DNA from: Streptomyces kurssanovii
GTDB lineage: Bacteria; Actinomycetota; Actinomycetes; Streptomycetales; Streptomycetaceae
NCBI RefSeq assembly: GCF_014649695.1
Contig: NZ_BMTN01000003.1
Span: 186,001 to 250,000 of the forward strand
Reading direction: 5' to 3'
DNA: 64,000 bases
How positions within the stretch are numbered: position 1 is the stretch's first letter; the number at the start of each line of letters is the position of its first letter. The notes beneath the pieces were generated by a model that saw only the letters and a program-made list of their open reading frames with translations, was not told the origin of the DNA and searched no databases. Positions 35,799-44,966 of the stretch are shown piece after piece. The translations under genes were made by a program, and so were the position numbers.

Positions 35799-36185
35799 GA
35801 CGCTAAACCCCCCTCGAAGTACGCGTCTCCCCGTTCGTTTCGGGCCTTTCGCTCCTGCACGTTTCCCCTCGGTTCTGCACGAGTCCCCCGGCCTTCGATA
35901 CTCATGATCGAATCTACTGCGTCCCGTGGCGCCGGCGTGACAAGTTCGGGATGCCCCGCTATGTCGACATGGCAACTTGGCGCGATGCATTCGATCACGA
36001 AGCGTTCCACTCGGGGGGCCCGCAGGGAAGTGCGCATCGCAGGCATGGCCCGTCCCCGTAGGGTGCCAGAAGGGCCTTCAGCCCTTTCTTCCCTGGTGAC
36101 AAGGGGGTTGGCAGGCCATTTCGACAAGGATCGGCCTGCGTAGTGAAGTTGGCTGAAAACATATGGGTGCGGGCGTGCAAAACCG
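35799..36185. promoter_or_regulatory. Long adpA upstream region, 387 bp
   Basis: No gene found. Contents seen: an inverted repeat TTCGAT-7-ATCGAA (35894-35912), a second TTCGATCA at about 35991, and TGGCGCGATG (35978-35987), a nine-of-ten match to the AdpA site TGGCSNGWWY, consistent with known adpA autoregulation. Promoter boxes not assigned. Confidence 0.5.
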
Positions 36186-36599
36186 TCAGCCCCCTGGTGC
36201 GCCTCTGGATCCGTGCCGCGCGCCACGCCGCGCCCCAGGGACGGTACCGGAGTGCCGGCCTCCGGCCGGCGCGCCCTCGATGGCCCGGCCCCGTGCGGCC
36301 GTCCGCTCCGAGTGGCGCAGCAGCACCCGGCACGCCGCCGTCACCGCGGCGAGTCCGAGCGCCGCGGCGGCCGCGCCGCCGACGGAGGTGCCGTACACGA
36401 CGAGCACGACGGGGACCAGCAGGCAGCTGAACGCGCCCCAGCGGACGACGTCACCGGCGGAGCTCGCGGAGCTCCCCGGGTCGCCCGGCCGGGAGGGGGT
36501 GGCCGGGGCACCCGGGGCCGGTCCGGACGGAGGAGCGGCGGGGCGGCGGCGGGACGAGGGGCCGGGGGAGCGGTGGGGGCCGGACGGTCGTGCTGGCAC
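36186..36599 (-). CDS. Conserved two-helix membrane protein of Streptomyces
   Basis: 137 residues from GTG 36599, which has AGGAG 6 nt upstream. The first 45 residues are Pro/Ser-rich and disordered-looking. Two hydrophobic helices follow (VVRWGAFSCLLVPVVLVVYG and GGAAAAALGLAAVTAACRVL), ending in RHSERTAARGRAIEGAPAGG. Short proteins of this pattern are common in Streptomyces; function unknown. It lies directly upstream of adpA in the same direction but 387 bp away. Confidence 0.7.
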   Translation of the reverse strand: MPARPSGPHRSPGPSSRRRPAAPPSGPAPGAPATPSRPGDPGSSASSAGDVVRWGAFSCLLVPVVLVVYGTSVGGAAAAALGLAAVTAACRVLLRHSERTAARGRAIEGAPAGGRHSGTVPGARRGARHGSRGAPGG

Positions 36600-36901
36600 A
36601 GAGGCTCCTGGGGGCGGCGGGGTGACCCACTGGCCAACGAGGACCGTGGTCGTCCGGTCACCCGGTGGCGCGCAGACGGCTGTAGTGGCCAAGCGGCATT
36701 GCGATCCTGGGCGCGCTCGGGCATGCTCCCTGGAACGTCGCGCATGGGGGCAGCAGGCCCTGGGCAGGAGAGGAGTGCCGCCGTACCCTTGGGGGTATGG
36801 GGTGGGGAAGATGATTCCCGGACACAGCTCCACCGCCCCTTCAGCCGACGCGCTTTCCTCAATCGATCACTCCGAAGAGGACCTCCTTCGCCGAGACACC
36901 G
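36600..36901. other. Divergent intergenic region, 302 bp
   Basis: Lies between the leftward membrane-protein gene and the rightward universal stress protein gene. I see an imperfect dyad GGTGACC (36621-) and GGTCACC (36657-) but no assignable promoter boxes and no coding frame. Confidence 0.35.
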
Positions 36902-37423
36902 ATGGCCGGTCACGAAATCCCCGAACCCGCGGACCGCAAGCAGGTAGCCGATCCTCTGTCGGACCTGCGGGCGGCTGAAGAAGCACGCCATTCATGCGAT
37001 CCCGCCTTCCGGCACGGAGTCGTCGTCGGTTTCGACGGATCGACATCCAGTGAGCGAGCGCTCGCCTACGCCATCGGCATGGCGAGGCGGACCGGATCCG
37101 GTCTGATCATCGTCCATGTCGCCAACCGGCTGCCGACGACGGTCTGGGCCGGCTGCGAGCCGCCCGTCTTCGTCGACGTGCCCGATCACCGCACCGAGGT
37201 GCTGGGCCTCGAGCTGGCCTGCGCGGACTACCTCGCCGAGGTCCCGTGGATCCTGGTCGAGCGTGGCGGCGACATCTGTCACGAGCTGGAAGAGGTCGGC
37301 CGCGAGTATTCGGCGGACGCGATCGTGGTCGGCTCCACGCACGGCATCGTCGGCCGGCTCTTCGGGTCGGTCGCGGGACGGCTCGCGAAGCGCGCGCAGC
37401 GCCCGGTCGTCGTGATCCCCTGA
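36902..37423 (+). CDS. Universal stress protein (UspA family)
   Basis: 173 residues with a single Usp domain: VVVGFDGSTSSERALAYAIG at the start of the fold and the ATP-binding signature VVGSTHGIVGRLFGSVAGRL near the C-terminus (Gx2Gx9G followed by S/G), ending RPVVVIP. A 38-residue polar N-terminal extension precedes the fold. It is likely an ATP-binding stress protein. ATG 36902 has GAGA 5 nt upstream. Confidence 0.92.
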   Translation: MAGHEIPEPADRKQVADPLSDLRAAEEARHSCDPAFRHGVVVGFDGSTSSERALAYAIGMARRTGSGLIIVHVANRLPTTVWAGCEPPVFVDVPDHRTEVLGLELACADYLAEVPWILVERGGDICHELEEVGREYSADAIVVGSTHGIVGRLFGSVAGRLAKRAQRPVVVIP

Positions 37424-37601
37424 ACCGGATCTCCTGAACCGAACCTGCACCGAGCCTGAACCGGATCTTCTGCGCGTCTCCCCGGATCGCCGGCCCCGGG
37501 ACCCGACTTCCCGGCCGTCCCGGTGGTCGGCTTCTTCCCCTTCGTCACCGCCTGTCGGGTGAGGCTCCGTCAACTCCCCGACACGCCAGGCATGTACGGA
37601 A

Positions 37602-37648
37602 ATCTACCCATGCGTAACAGGTGGATTGTGCGCTTGTGAAGGGTAGAT
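37602..37648. promoter_or_regulatory. Inverted repeat upstream of the acetate-type transporter gene
   Basis: ATCTACCC (37602-37609) and GGGTAGAT (37641-37648) are perfect inverted 8-mers 31 bp apart, within the 290-bp gap before GTG 37714. It may be an operator pair; no regulator can be named. Confidence 0.45.
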
Positions 37649-37713
37649 ATCCGGTCGCTGGGATTGCAGCACATGGCGCAGAACAACTGCACAGGACAGG
37701 AAGGGAGCCCGCC

Positions 37714-38283
37714 GTGGACAACGGAGTCTCTGCGGGAACTGGTTCTACTTCGACTCTCGGCAACCTCGCCCTCGGGCTGACGCTGCTGGCCTTCGGTGTG
37801 GGCAACACCGGGGTGATCGACAACGTCTCCGCCGCCGATGCCGCCGCGCTCGCGACATGGGTCGGCGGAGTGGCGCTCTTCGTCGTCGGCCTGCTCGAGT
37901 TCCGCGCGGGCAACGGCGGTTCGGGAACCGCCTTCGCCGGTCTCGGCGCCTTCTGGTTCACCTGGGGGACCGCCGTGGGAGGCGAGACCTCGGCCGAGGC
38001 GGCGGGCCTGTTCATGCTGCTGTGGGCGCTGCTCGCCCTGACGCTGACCGCCGCCGCCTCCGGCAGCGGCGTGCTCGGCCAAGGGGTGTACGGGCTGCTG
38101 ACCCTCGCGCTGCTGCTGGGCGGCATAGCCGCCTTCGCGGGCAACGAGGGCCTGGCCAAGGCCGGCGGCTGGGTCGGCGCGGTCGCGGGCCTGGTGGCCT
38201 GGTACGGCGCGACGGCGGCGCTCGCCAAGTGGCCGACGTTCACGAGGCGCGCTGCCGGCCGGCGGGTGACGGCCACCGGCTGA
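37714..38283 (+). CDS. GPR1/FUN34/YaaH (SatP-like) family membrane transporter
   Basis: 189 residues with six hydrophobic segments (LGNLALGLTLLAFGVGNTG, ALFVVGLLEFRAGNGGSG, AGLGAFWFTWGTAVGG, LFMLLWALLALTLTAAA, GLLTLALLLGGIAAFAG, VGAVAGLVAWYGATAALAKW). FWFTWG and the YGA near the end match the acetate/succinate channel family, but the N-terminal NPAPLGL signature is replaced by STSTLGN, so it is a diverged member. GTG 37714 follows GGAAGGGAG. Confidence 0.82.
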   Translation: MDNGVSAGTGSTSTLGNLALGLTLLAFGVGNTGVIDNVSAADAAALATWVGGVALFVVGLLEFRAGNGGSGTAFAGLGAFWFTWGTAVGGETSAEAAGLFMLLWALLALTLTAAASGSGVLGQGVYGLLTLALLLGGIAAFAGNEGLAKAGGWVGAVAGLVAWYGATAALAKWPTFTRRAAGRRVTATG

Positions 38284-38347
38284 GGCCCACGGGCCTCACG
38301 GCAGCTCCACGGGCGGGCGCTCCGGGTGGCGCCCGCCCGATGAAAGG

Positions 38348-38391
38348 GGAACGCCCCCTGTGTGCACGGTGGCACACACAGGGGGCGTTCC
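38348..38391. terminator. Bidirectional terminator between the transporter and glmS
   Basis: GGAACGCCCCCTGTGTG pairs perfectly over 17 bp with its complement around a 10-nt loop, between convergent stops at 38283 and 38418. Confidence 0.85.
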
Positions 38392-38417
38392 TCATGAACC
38401 GGTCCCGCGGCCGTCGC

Positions 38418-40235
38418 CTACTCGACGGTGACGGACTTGGCGAGGTTACGCGGCTTGTCGATGTCCCGGCCCAGCGCCAGCGCGGTGTGGTAGGCGAGGA
38501 GCTGGAGCGGGATACCCATCAGGATCGGGTCCAGCTCGTCCTCGTTCTTCGGCACCACGATGGTGTGGTCGGCCTTCTCCTGCTCGCGGTGGGCGACGGC
38601 GAGGATGCGGCCGCTGCGCGCCTTGATCTCCTCGAGCGCGGCCCGGTTCTTCTCCAGCAGCTCGTCGTCCGGCACGATCGCCACGGTGGGCAGCGCGGGC
38701 TCGATGAGCGCGAGGGGGCCGTGCTTGAGCTCGGAGGCCGGGTAGGCCTCGGCGTGGATGTAGGAGATCTCCTTGAGCTTCAGGGAGGCCTCGAGCGCCA
38801 CCGGGTAGCCGCGCACCCGGCCGATGAACATCATCGACTTGGCGTCCGCGTACTGCTCGGCCAGCTTCTTGATCTCGTCCTCGGACTCGAGGATCTCGCT
38901 GATCTGCGCGGGCAGCTTGCGCAGGCCCTCGATGATCCGCTTGCCCTCGGCGACGGACAGGTCGCGGATGCGGCCCAGGTGCAGGGCGAGCAGGGCGAAG
39001 GCGACGACCGTGTTGGTGAAGCACTTCGTGGAGACGACGCACACCTCGGGGCCGGCGTGGACGTACGTGCCGCCGTCGGCCTCACGGGCGATGGCGGAAC
39101 CGACGACGTTGACCACGCCGAGGACGCGGGCGCCCTTGCGCTTGAGCTCCTGAACGGCCGCGAGCACGTCGTAGGTCTCGCCGGACTGGGAGACGGCGAT
39201 GTACAGGGTGTCGGGGTCCACGACCGGGTTGCGGTAGCGGAATTCGGAGGCCGGCTCGGCGTCGGCGGGGATACGGGCGAGGGACTCGATGAGTCCGGCG
39301 CCGATCAGGCCCGCGTGGTACGAGGTACCGCAACCGAGGATCTTCACGCGGCGGATGCCGCGGGCCTCACGGGCGTCCAGGTTCAGGCCGCCCAGGTGCA
39401 CGGTGTTGAAGCGGTCGTCGATCCGGCCGCGCAGCACACGGTCGACCGCGTCGGGCTGCTCGGAGATCTCCTTGTGCATGTACGTGTCGTGGCCGCCCAT
39501 GTCGTAGGAGGCGGCCTCCCACTCGACGGTCTCCGGGGTGGCGGTGGTGGACGCGCCCGAGGTCGTGTACGTACGGAAGTCGTCGGCCTTGAGGGTGGCC
39601 ATCTCGCCGTCGTCGAGGGTGACGATCTGGCGGGTGTGGGCGACCAGGGCGGCGACGTCGGAGGCGACGAACATCTCCTTCTCGCCGATGCCGAGGACGA
39701 CGGGGGAGCCGTTGCGGGCCACCACGATGCGGTCGGCGAAGTCGGCGTGCATCACGGCGATGCCGTACGTGCCCTCGATCACCTTGAGGGCCTCGCGGAC
39801 CTTCTCCTCCAGGGTGGTGGCCTGGGAGCGGGCGATCAGGTGGGTGATGACCTCGGTGTCGGTCTCGGAGGCGAAGACGACACCGTCCGCCTCCAGCTTG
39901 AGGCGGAGCTCGGCGGCGTTGTCCACGATGCCGTTGTGGACGACGGCGACGTTGTTCTCCGGGTCCAGGTGCGGGTGGGAGTTGATGTCGCTGGGGGCGC
40001 CGTGGGTGGCCCAGCGGGTGTGGGCGATGCCGGTGGTGCCGGCGAAGCGCTTGGGGACGCGGGCCTCGAGCTCGCGGACGCGGCCCTTGGCCTTGACCAT
40101 CTTCAGCGCGGGGGACTTGGGGCTGCTGATGACCACGCCCGCGGAGTCGTAGCCGCGGTACTCGAGCCGCTGCAGGCCCTCCAGCAGCAGCGGAGCAACG
40201 TCACGCTTGCCGATGTATCCGACAATTCCACACAT
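38418..40235 (-). CDS. glmS: Glutamine-fructose-6-phosphate aminotransferase (isomerizing)
   Basis: Makes glucosamine-6-phosphate for peptidoglycan. 605 residues. The class-II glutaminase domain begins MCGIVGYIG with the N-terminal catalytic Cys after Met removal, and includes HTRWATHG and SHPHLD. Two SIS isomerase domains follow (CGTSYHAGLIGAG, AVSQSGETYDVLA; GRGYPVALEASLKLKEISY-like, ELKHGPLAL). The C-terminus DKPRNLAKSVTVE is the conserved active-site tail. ATG 40235 has GGAGGGG 11 nt upstream. Glucosamine-6-phosphate is also the DasR effector, linking it to the chitin genes nearby. Confidence 0.98.
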   Translation of the reverse strand: MCGIVGYIGKRDVAPLLLEGLQRLEYRGYDSAGVVISSPKSPALKMVKAKGRVRELEARVPKRFAGTTGIAHTRWATHGAPSDINSHPHLDPENNVAVVHNGIVDNAAELRLKLEADGVVFASETDTEVITHLIARSQATTLEEKVREALKVIEGTYGIAVMHADFADRIVVARNGSPVVLGIGEKEMFVASDVAALVAHTRQIVTLDDGEMATLKADDFRTYTTSGASTTATPETVEWEAASYDMGGHDTYMHKEISEQPDAVDRVLRGRIDDRFNTVHLGGLNLDAREARGIRRVKILGCGTSYHAGLIGAGLIESLARIPADAEPASEFRYRNPVVDPDTLYIAVSQSGETYDVLAAVQELKRKGARVLGVVNVVGSAIAREADGGTYVHAGPEVCVVSTKCFTNTVVAFALLALHLGRIRDLSVAEGKRIIEGLRKLPAQISEILESEDEIKKLAEQYADAKSMMFIGRVRGYPVALEASLKLKEISYIHAEAYPASELKHGPLALIEPALPTVAIVPDDELLEKNRAALEEIKARSGRILAVAHREQEKADHTIVVPKNEDELDPILMGIPLQLLAYHTALALGRDIDKPRNLAKSVTVE

Positions 40236-40288
40236 ATGGTTTCTGCCCCTCCATAGATCAGAAGTGTGCCCGGCCCCGGTGGGGCTGC

Positions 40289-40576
40289 TCAGCCGTAGAC
40301 CATGCGGCGCAGCTGGCGGAGCGAGAGCTCCGGCGGCGCCACGGCGCGGTGCGGCAGTTCGGCCGCGATCCGCTCGAAGATCTCGGTGTTCACCGCGCCG
40401 CCGGACTTGAGTTCGCGATGGCGGCGGCGGACGAACTCCTCGGTCGTCTCGTCGAAGTACGCCAGTACATCGAGCACCACCCGGGCGGCTTCACCGCGCT
40501 GGAGCGCGGTGCTGCGCACCAGGTGGTCGATGAGGTCGTCGTGCGACAGGCGCACAGACGGGCGAGGTTCGAGCAC
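40289..40576 (-). CDS. Small conserved protein upstream of glmS
   Basis: 95 residues, no recognised family. It reads VLEPRPSVRLSHDDLIDHLV, then ARVVLDVLAYFDETTEEFV, RRRHRELKSGGAVNTEIFER and ends SLRQLRRMVYG. Acidic and helical, no membrane segment. It lies 53 bp upstream of glmS on the same strand and is probably cotranscribed. GTG 40576 has no RBS but CAATAT ends 6 nt upstream, suggesting a leaderless mRNA; GTG 40555 is the alternative. Confidence 0.65.
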   Translation of the reverse strand: MLEPRPSVRLSHDDLIDHLVRSTALQRGEAARVVLDVLAYFDETTEEFVRRRHRELKSGGAVNTEIFERIAAELPHRAVAPPELSLRQLRRMVYG

Positions 40577-40890
40577 CCGTAGATATTGGAGGGCGGGCGC
40601 TGCTCTTCGCAAGAATCCTGCCCGATTCCGGGCAGGAGATAGCTCACATCTGTCCGGAGGTGGTCTCCTCCGAGGTGCCGCGCCCACCCACGGTCGGTTG
40701 ACCCGCGTCCCGCGGCACCGCATCGGCGTGGGCGGCCCCGTCCGGATGATTTCCGCCGACGGGGGATTTTCCCGTCCGTGGAACGAGTAAGCGGTCTACA
40801 CCTTGACCGCAGTTGAGGCGCACGGTACGCATGGTGATCGAGCGGTTGCTCTGCGCACAGACGAGAACCCCGTCGAAGGGACCCCAGCCT
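40577..40890. promoter_or_regulatory. Divergent region with a DasR-like site and hexosaminidase promoter
   Basis: CGGTCTACACCT (40792-40803) matches nine of twelve bases of the dre core TGGTCTAGACCA. It adjoins -35 TTGACC (40803-40808) and, 17 bp later, TACGCA (40826-40831). Two hairpins lie leftward: CCTGCCCG-ATTC-CGGGCAGG (40617-40636) and GGAGG/CCTCC near 40655, possibly in the leader of the small gene. Confidence 0.6.
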
Positions 40891-42507
40891 GTGAGTCAGC
40901 CCAGACCGATTCCCCGCCTCCTCGGTTCGCTGCTGCTTGTCACGGCGGCCGCCCTCTCCGGCGCCGTCGCCTCGGGCCCGGCCGTGGCCTCGGGCGCCGA
41001 CAGCGCCGCCACCGTCCGGCCGCTCGGCCAGATCGTCCCCGCACCCGCCTCCGCAGAGCCGGGCGGCGCCCCCTACACCCTGACCGCGGCCACCACGATC
41101 CTTACCGATGCCTCACCCGGGGCGCGCGCGGTCGCGGAGCGCCTCGCCGAGGTCCTGCGCCCGTCGACCGGTTACCCACTCCCGATCACCACCCGGCCCG
41201 CGGCCAGGCCGATCAGCCTGCGGCTCAGCGCCGGGGAGAGTGCCCTGGGCGACGAGGGCTACCGCCTGAAGTCCGCTCCGGGCGGGCTCACGATCACCGC
41301 GCACCGGCCCGCCGGCCTCTTCCACGGTGTGCAGACGCTGCGTCAGCTGCTGCCCGCCGCCATCGAGGCGGACTCTCCCCGCGGCGGCCCGTGGCAGGTC
41401 GCGGGCGGCACGATCACCGACGTCCCGCGCTACGCGCACCGGGGCGCGATGCTCGACGTCTCGCGGCACTTCCTCACGGTCGAGCAGGTCAAGCGCTACA
41501 TCGACCACCTCGCCCTCTACAAGATCAACACCCTCCATCTCCATCTCTCCGACGACCAGGGCTGGCGCATCGCCGTCGACTCGTGGCCGCGGCTGGCCGC
41601 GTACGGCGGCTCCACCCAGGTCGGCGGAGGCCCCGGCGGTCACTACACCAAGGCCCAGTACAAGGAGATCGTCCGGTACGCCTCCTCCCGCCATCTGGAG
41701 GTCGTGCCGGAGATCGACATGCCGGGGCACACCAACGCCGCCCTGGCCTCGTACGCCGAGCTCAACTGCGACGGCGTGGCCCCGCCGCTCTACACGGGCA
41801 CGGCCGTCGGCTTCAGCTCGCTGTGTGTGCGTAAGGAGCTGACGTACGACTTCGTGGACGACGTGATCCGGGAGGTGGCCGCGCTCACGCCGGGCAGGTA
41901 CATCCACATCGGCGGCGACGAGGCGCACTCCACCAGCCGCGAGGACTACGTGGCGTTCATGAACAGGGTGCAGCCGATCGTCGCCAAGTACGGCAAGACC
42001 GTCATCGGCTGGCACCAGTTGACCGGCGCGAGCCCGCAGAAGGGCGCCCTGGCGCAGTACTGGGGTCTCGACGGCACGAGTCAGGCCGAGAAGGCGCGGG
42101 TCGCTGAGGCCGCGCAGAACGGCACGGGATTGATCCTCTCGCCGGCCGACCGGGTCTACCTCGACATGAAGTACGACGAGAACACCGAACTGGGCCTCGC
42201 CTGGGCCGGATACGTCGAGGTGCGGAGGTCCTACGACTGGGACCCCGGCACCTATCTGCCGGGCGCGCCGGCGAGTGCGGTCCGGGGCGTCGAGGCGCCC
42301 CTGTGGACGGAGACCATCTCCAGCGACGCGCACATCGACCGGATGGCGTTCCCGCGTCTGCCCGGTGTCGCGGAGCTGGGCTGGTCACCGGCGTCCACGC
42401 ACGACTGGGACACCTACAAGGTGCGGCTCGCGGCGCAGGGGCCGCGGCTGTCGGCGCTCGGGATCGACTTCTACCGGTCGCCGCAGGTGCCGTGGCCCGC
42501 GCAGTGA
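40891..42507 (+). CDS. Secreted beta-N-acetylhexosaminidase, GH20
   Basis: 538 residues from GTG 40891. Signal peptide about 1-40 (LLGSLLLVTAAALSGAVASG). A GH20 N-terminal alpha/beta domain (about 50-165) precedes the TIM barrel, which has RGAMLDVSRHF, INTLHLHLSDDQGWRIAV, VPEIDMPGHTNAAL and the catalytic pair in HIGGDEAHS. It releases N-acetylglucosamine from chitobiose made by the chitinases. A dre-like site overlaps the promoter region. Terminator at 42523-42563. Confidence 0.95.
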   Translation: MSQPRPIPRLLGSLLLVTAAALSGAVASGPAVASGADSAATVRPLGQIVPAPASAEPGGAPYTLTAATTILTDASPGARAVAERLAEVLRPSTGYPLPITTRPAARPISLRLSAGESALGDEGYRLKSAPGGLTITAHRPAGLFHGVQTLRQLLPAAIEADSPRGGPWQVAGGTITDVPRYAHRGAMLDVSRHFLTVEQVKRYIDHLALYKINTLHLHLSDDQGWRIAVDSWPRLAAYGGSTQVGGGPGGHYTKAQYKEIVRYASSRHLEVVPEIDMPGHTNAALASYAELNCDGVAPPLYTGTAVGFSSLCVRKELTYDFVDDVIREVAALTPGRYIHIGGDEAHSTSREDYVAFMNRVQPIVAKYGKTVIGWHQLTGASPQKGALAQYWGLDGTSQAEKARVAEAAQNGTGLILSPADRVYLDMKYDENTELGLAWAGYVEVRRSYDWDPGTYLPGAPASAVRGVEAPLWTETISSDAHIDRMAFPRLPGVAELGWSPASTHDWDTYKVRLAAQGPRLSALGIDFYRSPQVPWPAQ

Positions 42508-42522
42508 GCGTCGGGTGAGGAA

Positions 42523-42563
42523 CCGGCGCCCGGCGGGAGGGACCGTATCCCGCCGGGCGCCGG
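42523..42563. terminator. Bidirectional terminator between hexosaminidase and desD
   Basis: A perfect 16-bp stem CCGGCGCCCGGCGGGA with its complement and a 9-nt loop, between convergent stops at 42507 and 42646. Confidence 0.8.
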
Positions 42564-42645
42564 CCGTTCTCGGGCGCCGGCCCGCCGCTGGGCGTTCCGG
42601 GGAACGCCTGGTGCCGTGACCGGGCAGAGCGGGCCGGGAGGGGCG

Positions 42646-44418
42646 CTAGGAGGAGAACCGTGCGATCGGGTTCGTCAGCGTGCCGACGAACTGGAGCGCG
42701 GCCGACGGGTCGGCCAGGTCCACCATCTGCCGGTTGTTGCGCAGCTGGAGCCGGTTCAGGCAGGACAGCGCGAACTCGTCCGCGAACATGTCGTACTGCG
42801 CGAACTTGTCCGCCAGCTCCGGCACCGACCGCTGGTACGCGCGGACGCACTCGGCGACCGTGCGCCAGAAGTCGTCCTCACAGAGCACCTCCTCCTCGGC
42901 GAGCGTCGCGCCGAGGAAGCGGAAGAAGCAGTCGAAGACGTCCGTGAAGATCGAGAGGATCTTCGTCTCCTCGGGCACCTCCACCCGGATCCGGTCGACG
43001 GACGGGGGCAGGACCGCGTCCGGGTCCATCACCGCGATCTCTTCCGCGATGTCCTTGAAGATCGCCCGCCGGACCGTGCCGTTCTCGCCGAGCGTCAGGA
43101 TGACGTTCTCGCCGTGCGGCATGAAGACCAGGTCGTAGGCGTAGAAGCTGTGCAGCACCGGCAGCAGATAGGCGTCCAGGTAGCCGCGCAGCCACTCGGT
43201 GGGGGCCAGGCCGGAGCCGGCGATCAGCGCGCCCGCGAACGACCGGCCCTCGTGGTCGACGTGCAGCAGGGACGCCATGGTGGCGAGCCGCTCGCCGTCC
43301 TCCAGGGACGCGACCGGGCTCTCGCGCCACAGGGCGGCCAGCATCTTGCGGTAGGGGGAGTACCGGTCGGTCGCGGCCTCGTACTCGAGGTGGCGGTAGC
43401 CCACGGCCGCACGCTCGCGGATGATCGAGAAGCGGGCGGCCTTCAGCACGTCGTCGCCGTCGATCAGCCCGGCGAGCCAGTCGTTGATGGCAGGCGTCGC
43501 CTCCATGTACGCGGCCGAGAGACCGCGCATGAACCCCATGTTGAGGACGGACAGGGCCGTCTTCACATAGTGCTTCGCCGGGGCGTCGGTGTTGAAGAAC
43601 GTCCTGATGGACTGCTGCGCCAGGTAGCGGTCGTCGCCCTCGCCCAGGTACACCAGCCGCTGCTGGGCGATCTCGGCGGCGAAGGTCACCGACAGCTTGT
43701 TCCACCACTGCCAGGGGTGGGCCGGGATCAGCAGGTAGTCGGCGAGATCGAGGCCCTGGTCCGCGAGGCTCTTGGCGAAGCGGTCCACGGCGTCGTCGCC
43801 GAGCTCGGCCCGGATGAAGGTCTCGTAGTCGATGCCCGCGCCGGCGGTGAACGCGGCGCGGTCGCGGCGGGCCGCCAGCCACACCAGCCGGAGGGGGTTC
43901 GCGGCCTCCGGGGCGTAGGCGTGGTACTCGTCGATGCCGAAGCCGAGCCGGCCGTTGTTCGCGACGAAGCAGGGATGGCCCTCCGTCATGCCGGTCTCGA
44001 CGGCCTGGAAGTCCGCCTCGGCCAGCTCGGCGGCCGTGACCGGCGGTTTCGCCGACTTGTACGCCGTGCCGGAGAGGGTGGAGGAGATCTCCTCCAGATA
44101 CACGGGCAGGATCTCGTCGCTCAGCCCGAGGGAGCCACGCATCTCGATGACGAACTCCAGCGCGTCCAGCGGCAGCCGCGCGCCGTCGCGGTGGCGGCTG
44201 ATCGAACCGGCGGCCACCTGCCAGTGGTCGAGGGCGAAGCGGCGGGCGGTGAAGCGGTACTCGGTCGCGCCGTCGTCCGTGACGAGGCGGTAGGCGTCGT
44301 CGCCGAGGTGCTCGGGGGTCAGCAGCCGCTCGTGGGCGAACTCGGAGAGGGCCTTGCGGACGAGGAGCCGGTTGGCGTGCGCCCAGCGGTCGGGCGTGAG
44401 GTGGGACACGGGATTCAT
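42646..44418 (-). CDS. desD: Desferrioxamine synthetase, NRPS-independent siderophore synthetase
   Basis: 590 residues of the IucA/IucC superfamily. It joins and macrocyclises N-hydroxy-N-succinyl (or acyl) cadaverine units using ATP to make desferrioxamine. Characteristic blocks include EGHPCFVANNGRLGFG, LIPAHPWQWWNK, SIRTFFNTDAPAKHYVKTAL and VFMPHGENVILTL. ATG 44418 overlaps the desC stop. Fourth gene of the iron-regulated desABCD operon. Confidence 0.97.
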   Translation of the reverse strand: MNPVSHLTPDRWAHANRLLVRKALSEFAHERLLTPEHLGDDAYRLVTDDGATEYRFTARRFALDHWQVAAGSISRHRDGARLPLDALEFVIEMRGSLGLSDEILPVYLEEISSTLSGTAYKSAKPPVTAAELAEADFQAVETGMTEGHPCFVANNGRLGFGIDEYHAYAPEAANPLRLVWLAARRDRAAFTAGAGIDYETFIRAELGDDAVDRFAKSLADQGLDLADYLLIPAHPWQWWNKLSVTFAAEIAQQRLVYLGEGDDRYLAQQSIRTFFNTDAPAKHYVKTALSVLNMGFMRGLSAAYMEATPAINDWLAGLIDGDDVLKAARFSIIRERAAVGYRHLEYEAATDRYSPYRKMLAALWRESPVASLEDGERLATMASLLHVDHEGRSFAGALIAGSGLAPTEWLRGYLDAYLLPVLHSFYAYDLVFMPHGENVILTLGENGTVRRAIFKDIAEEIAVMDPDAVLPPSVDRIRVEVPEETKILSIFTDVFDCFFRFLGATLAEEEVLCEDDFWRTVAECVRAYQRSVPELADKFAQYDMFADEFALSCLNRLQLRNNRQMVDLADPSAALQFVGTLTNPIARFSS

Positions 44419-44966
44419 CGGGTCACCGCCGTGGCCGCCTCGAACTGCTCGCGGGTGCAGAAGCTCAGCAGAGCCTCTTTCTCGGGCTTCACTATCTTCT
44501 CGGCGGCGACGAAGCCGACGGCCTCGTTGAGCCGGTGCACGGCCGAGTTGCCGACGTCCGGCTCGACCACGACCCGCTTCGTCGCCGGATCGGCGAACAG
44601 CTTCCGCATCACGGCGGTGATCACGGCGAGGGTGAAGCCGTGCACGGGCCGGTCGGTCGGCGCGACGAGGAAGTGCATGCCGACGTCGCCGGGCTCCGGT
44701 TCGTACAGCCCGACGAGCTCCACGTAACGCGGGTCGTAGCTCTCCATCAGGAACGCCGGTTCGCCGTCGTGGAGGCCCATGAACGCGTGGTGGTGCTCGT
44801 GCGCCGCTATGCGCATGTACTCGCGCTCGACGTCCTGCAGTTTCGCGTCCTGCATCATCCAGAACGCGGCCTTCGGGTGGGTGACCCAGCTGTGCAGCAG
44901 CTCTGCGTCCGCCAACGGGTCGAGGGGCCGGACGGTGAGGGGACCGACGGCGGTGGTGGTGCTCAT
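44415..44966 (-). CDS. desC: Acyl-CoA-dependent N-acyltransferase of desferrioxamine synthesis
   Basis: 183 residues, GNAT-fold IucB/RhbD-like acyltransferase that acylates N-hydroxycadaverine with acetyl- or succinyl-CoA. Visible blocks: [42 protein letters not shown] and [23 protein letters not shown] overlaps join it to desB before and desD after. Confidence 0.95.
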   Translation of the reverse strand: MSTTTAVGPLTVRPLDPLADAELLHSWVTHPKAAFWMMQDAKLQDVEREYMRIAAHEHHHAFMGLHDGEPAFLMESYDPRYVELVGLYEPEPGDVGMHFLVAPTDRPVHGFTLAVITAVMRKLFADPATKRVVVEPDVGNSAVHRLNEAVGFVAAEKIVKPEKEALLSFCTREQFEAATAVTR

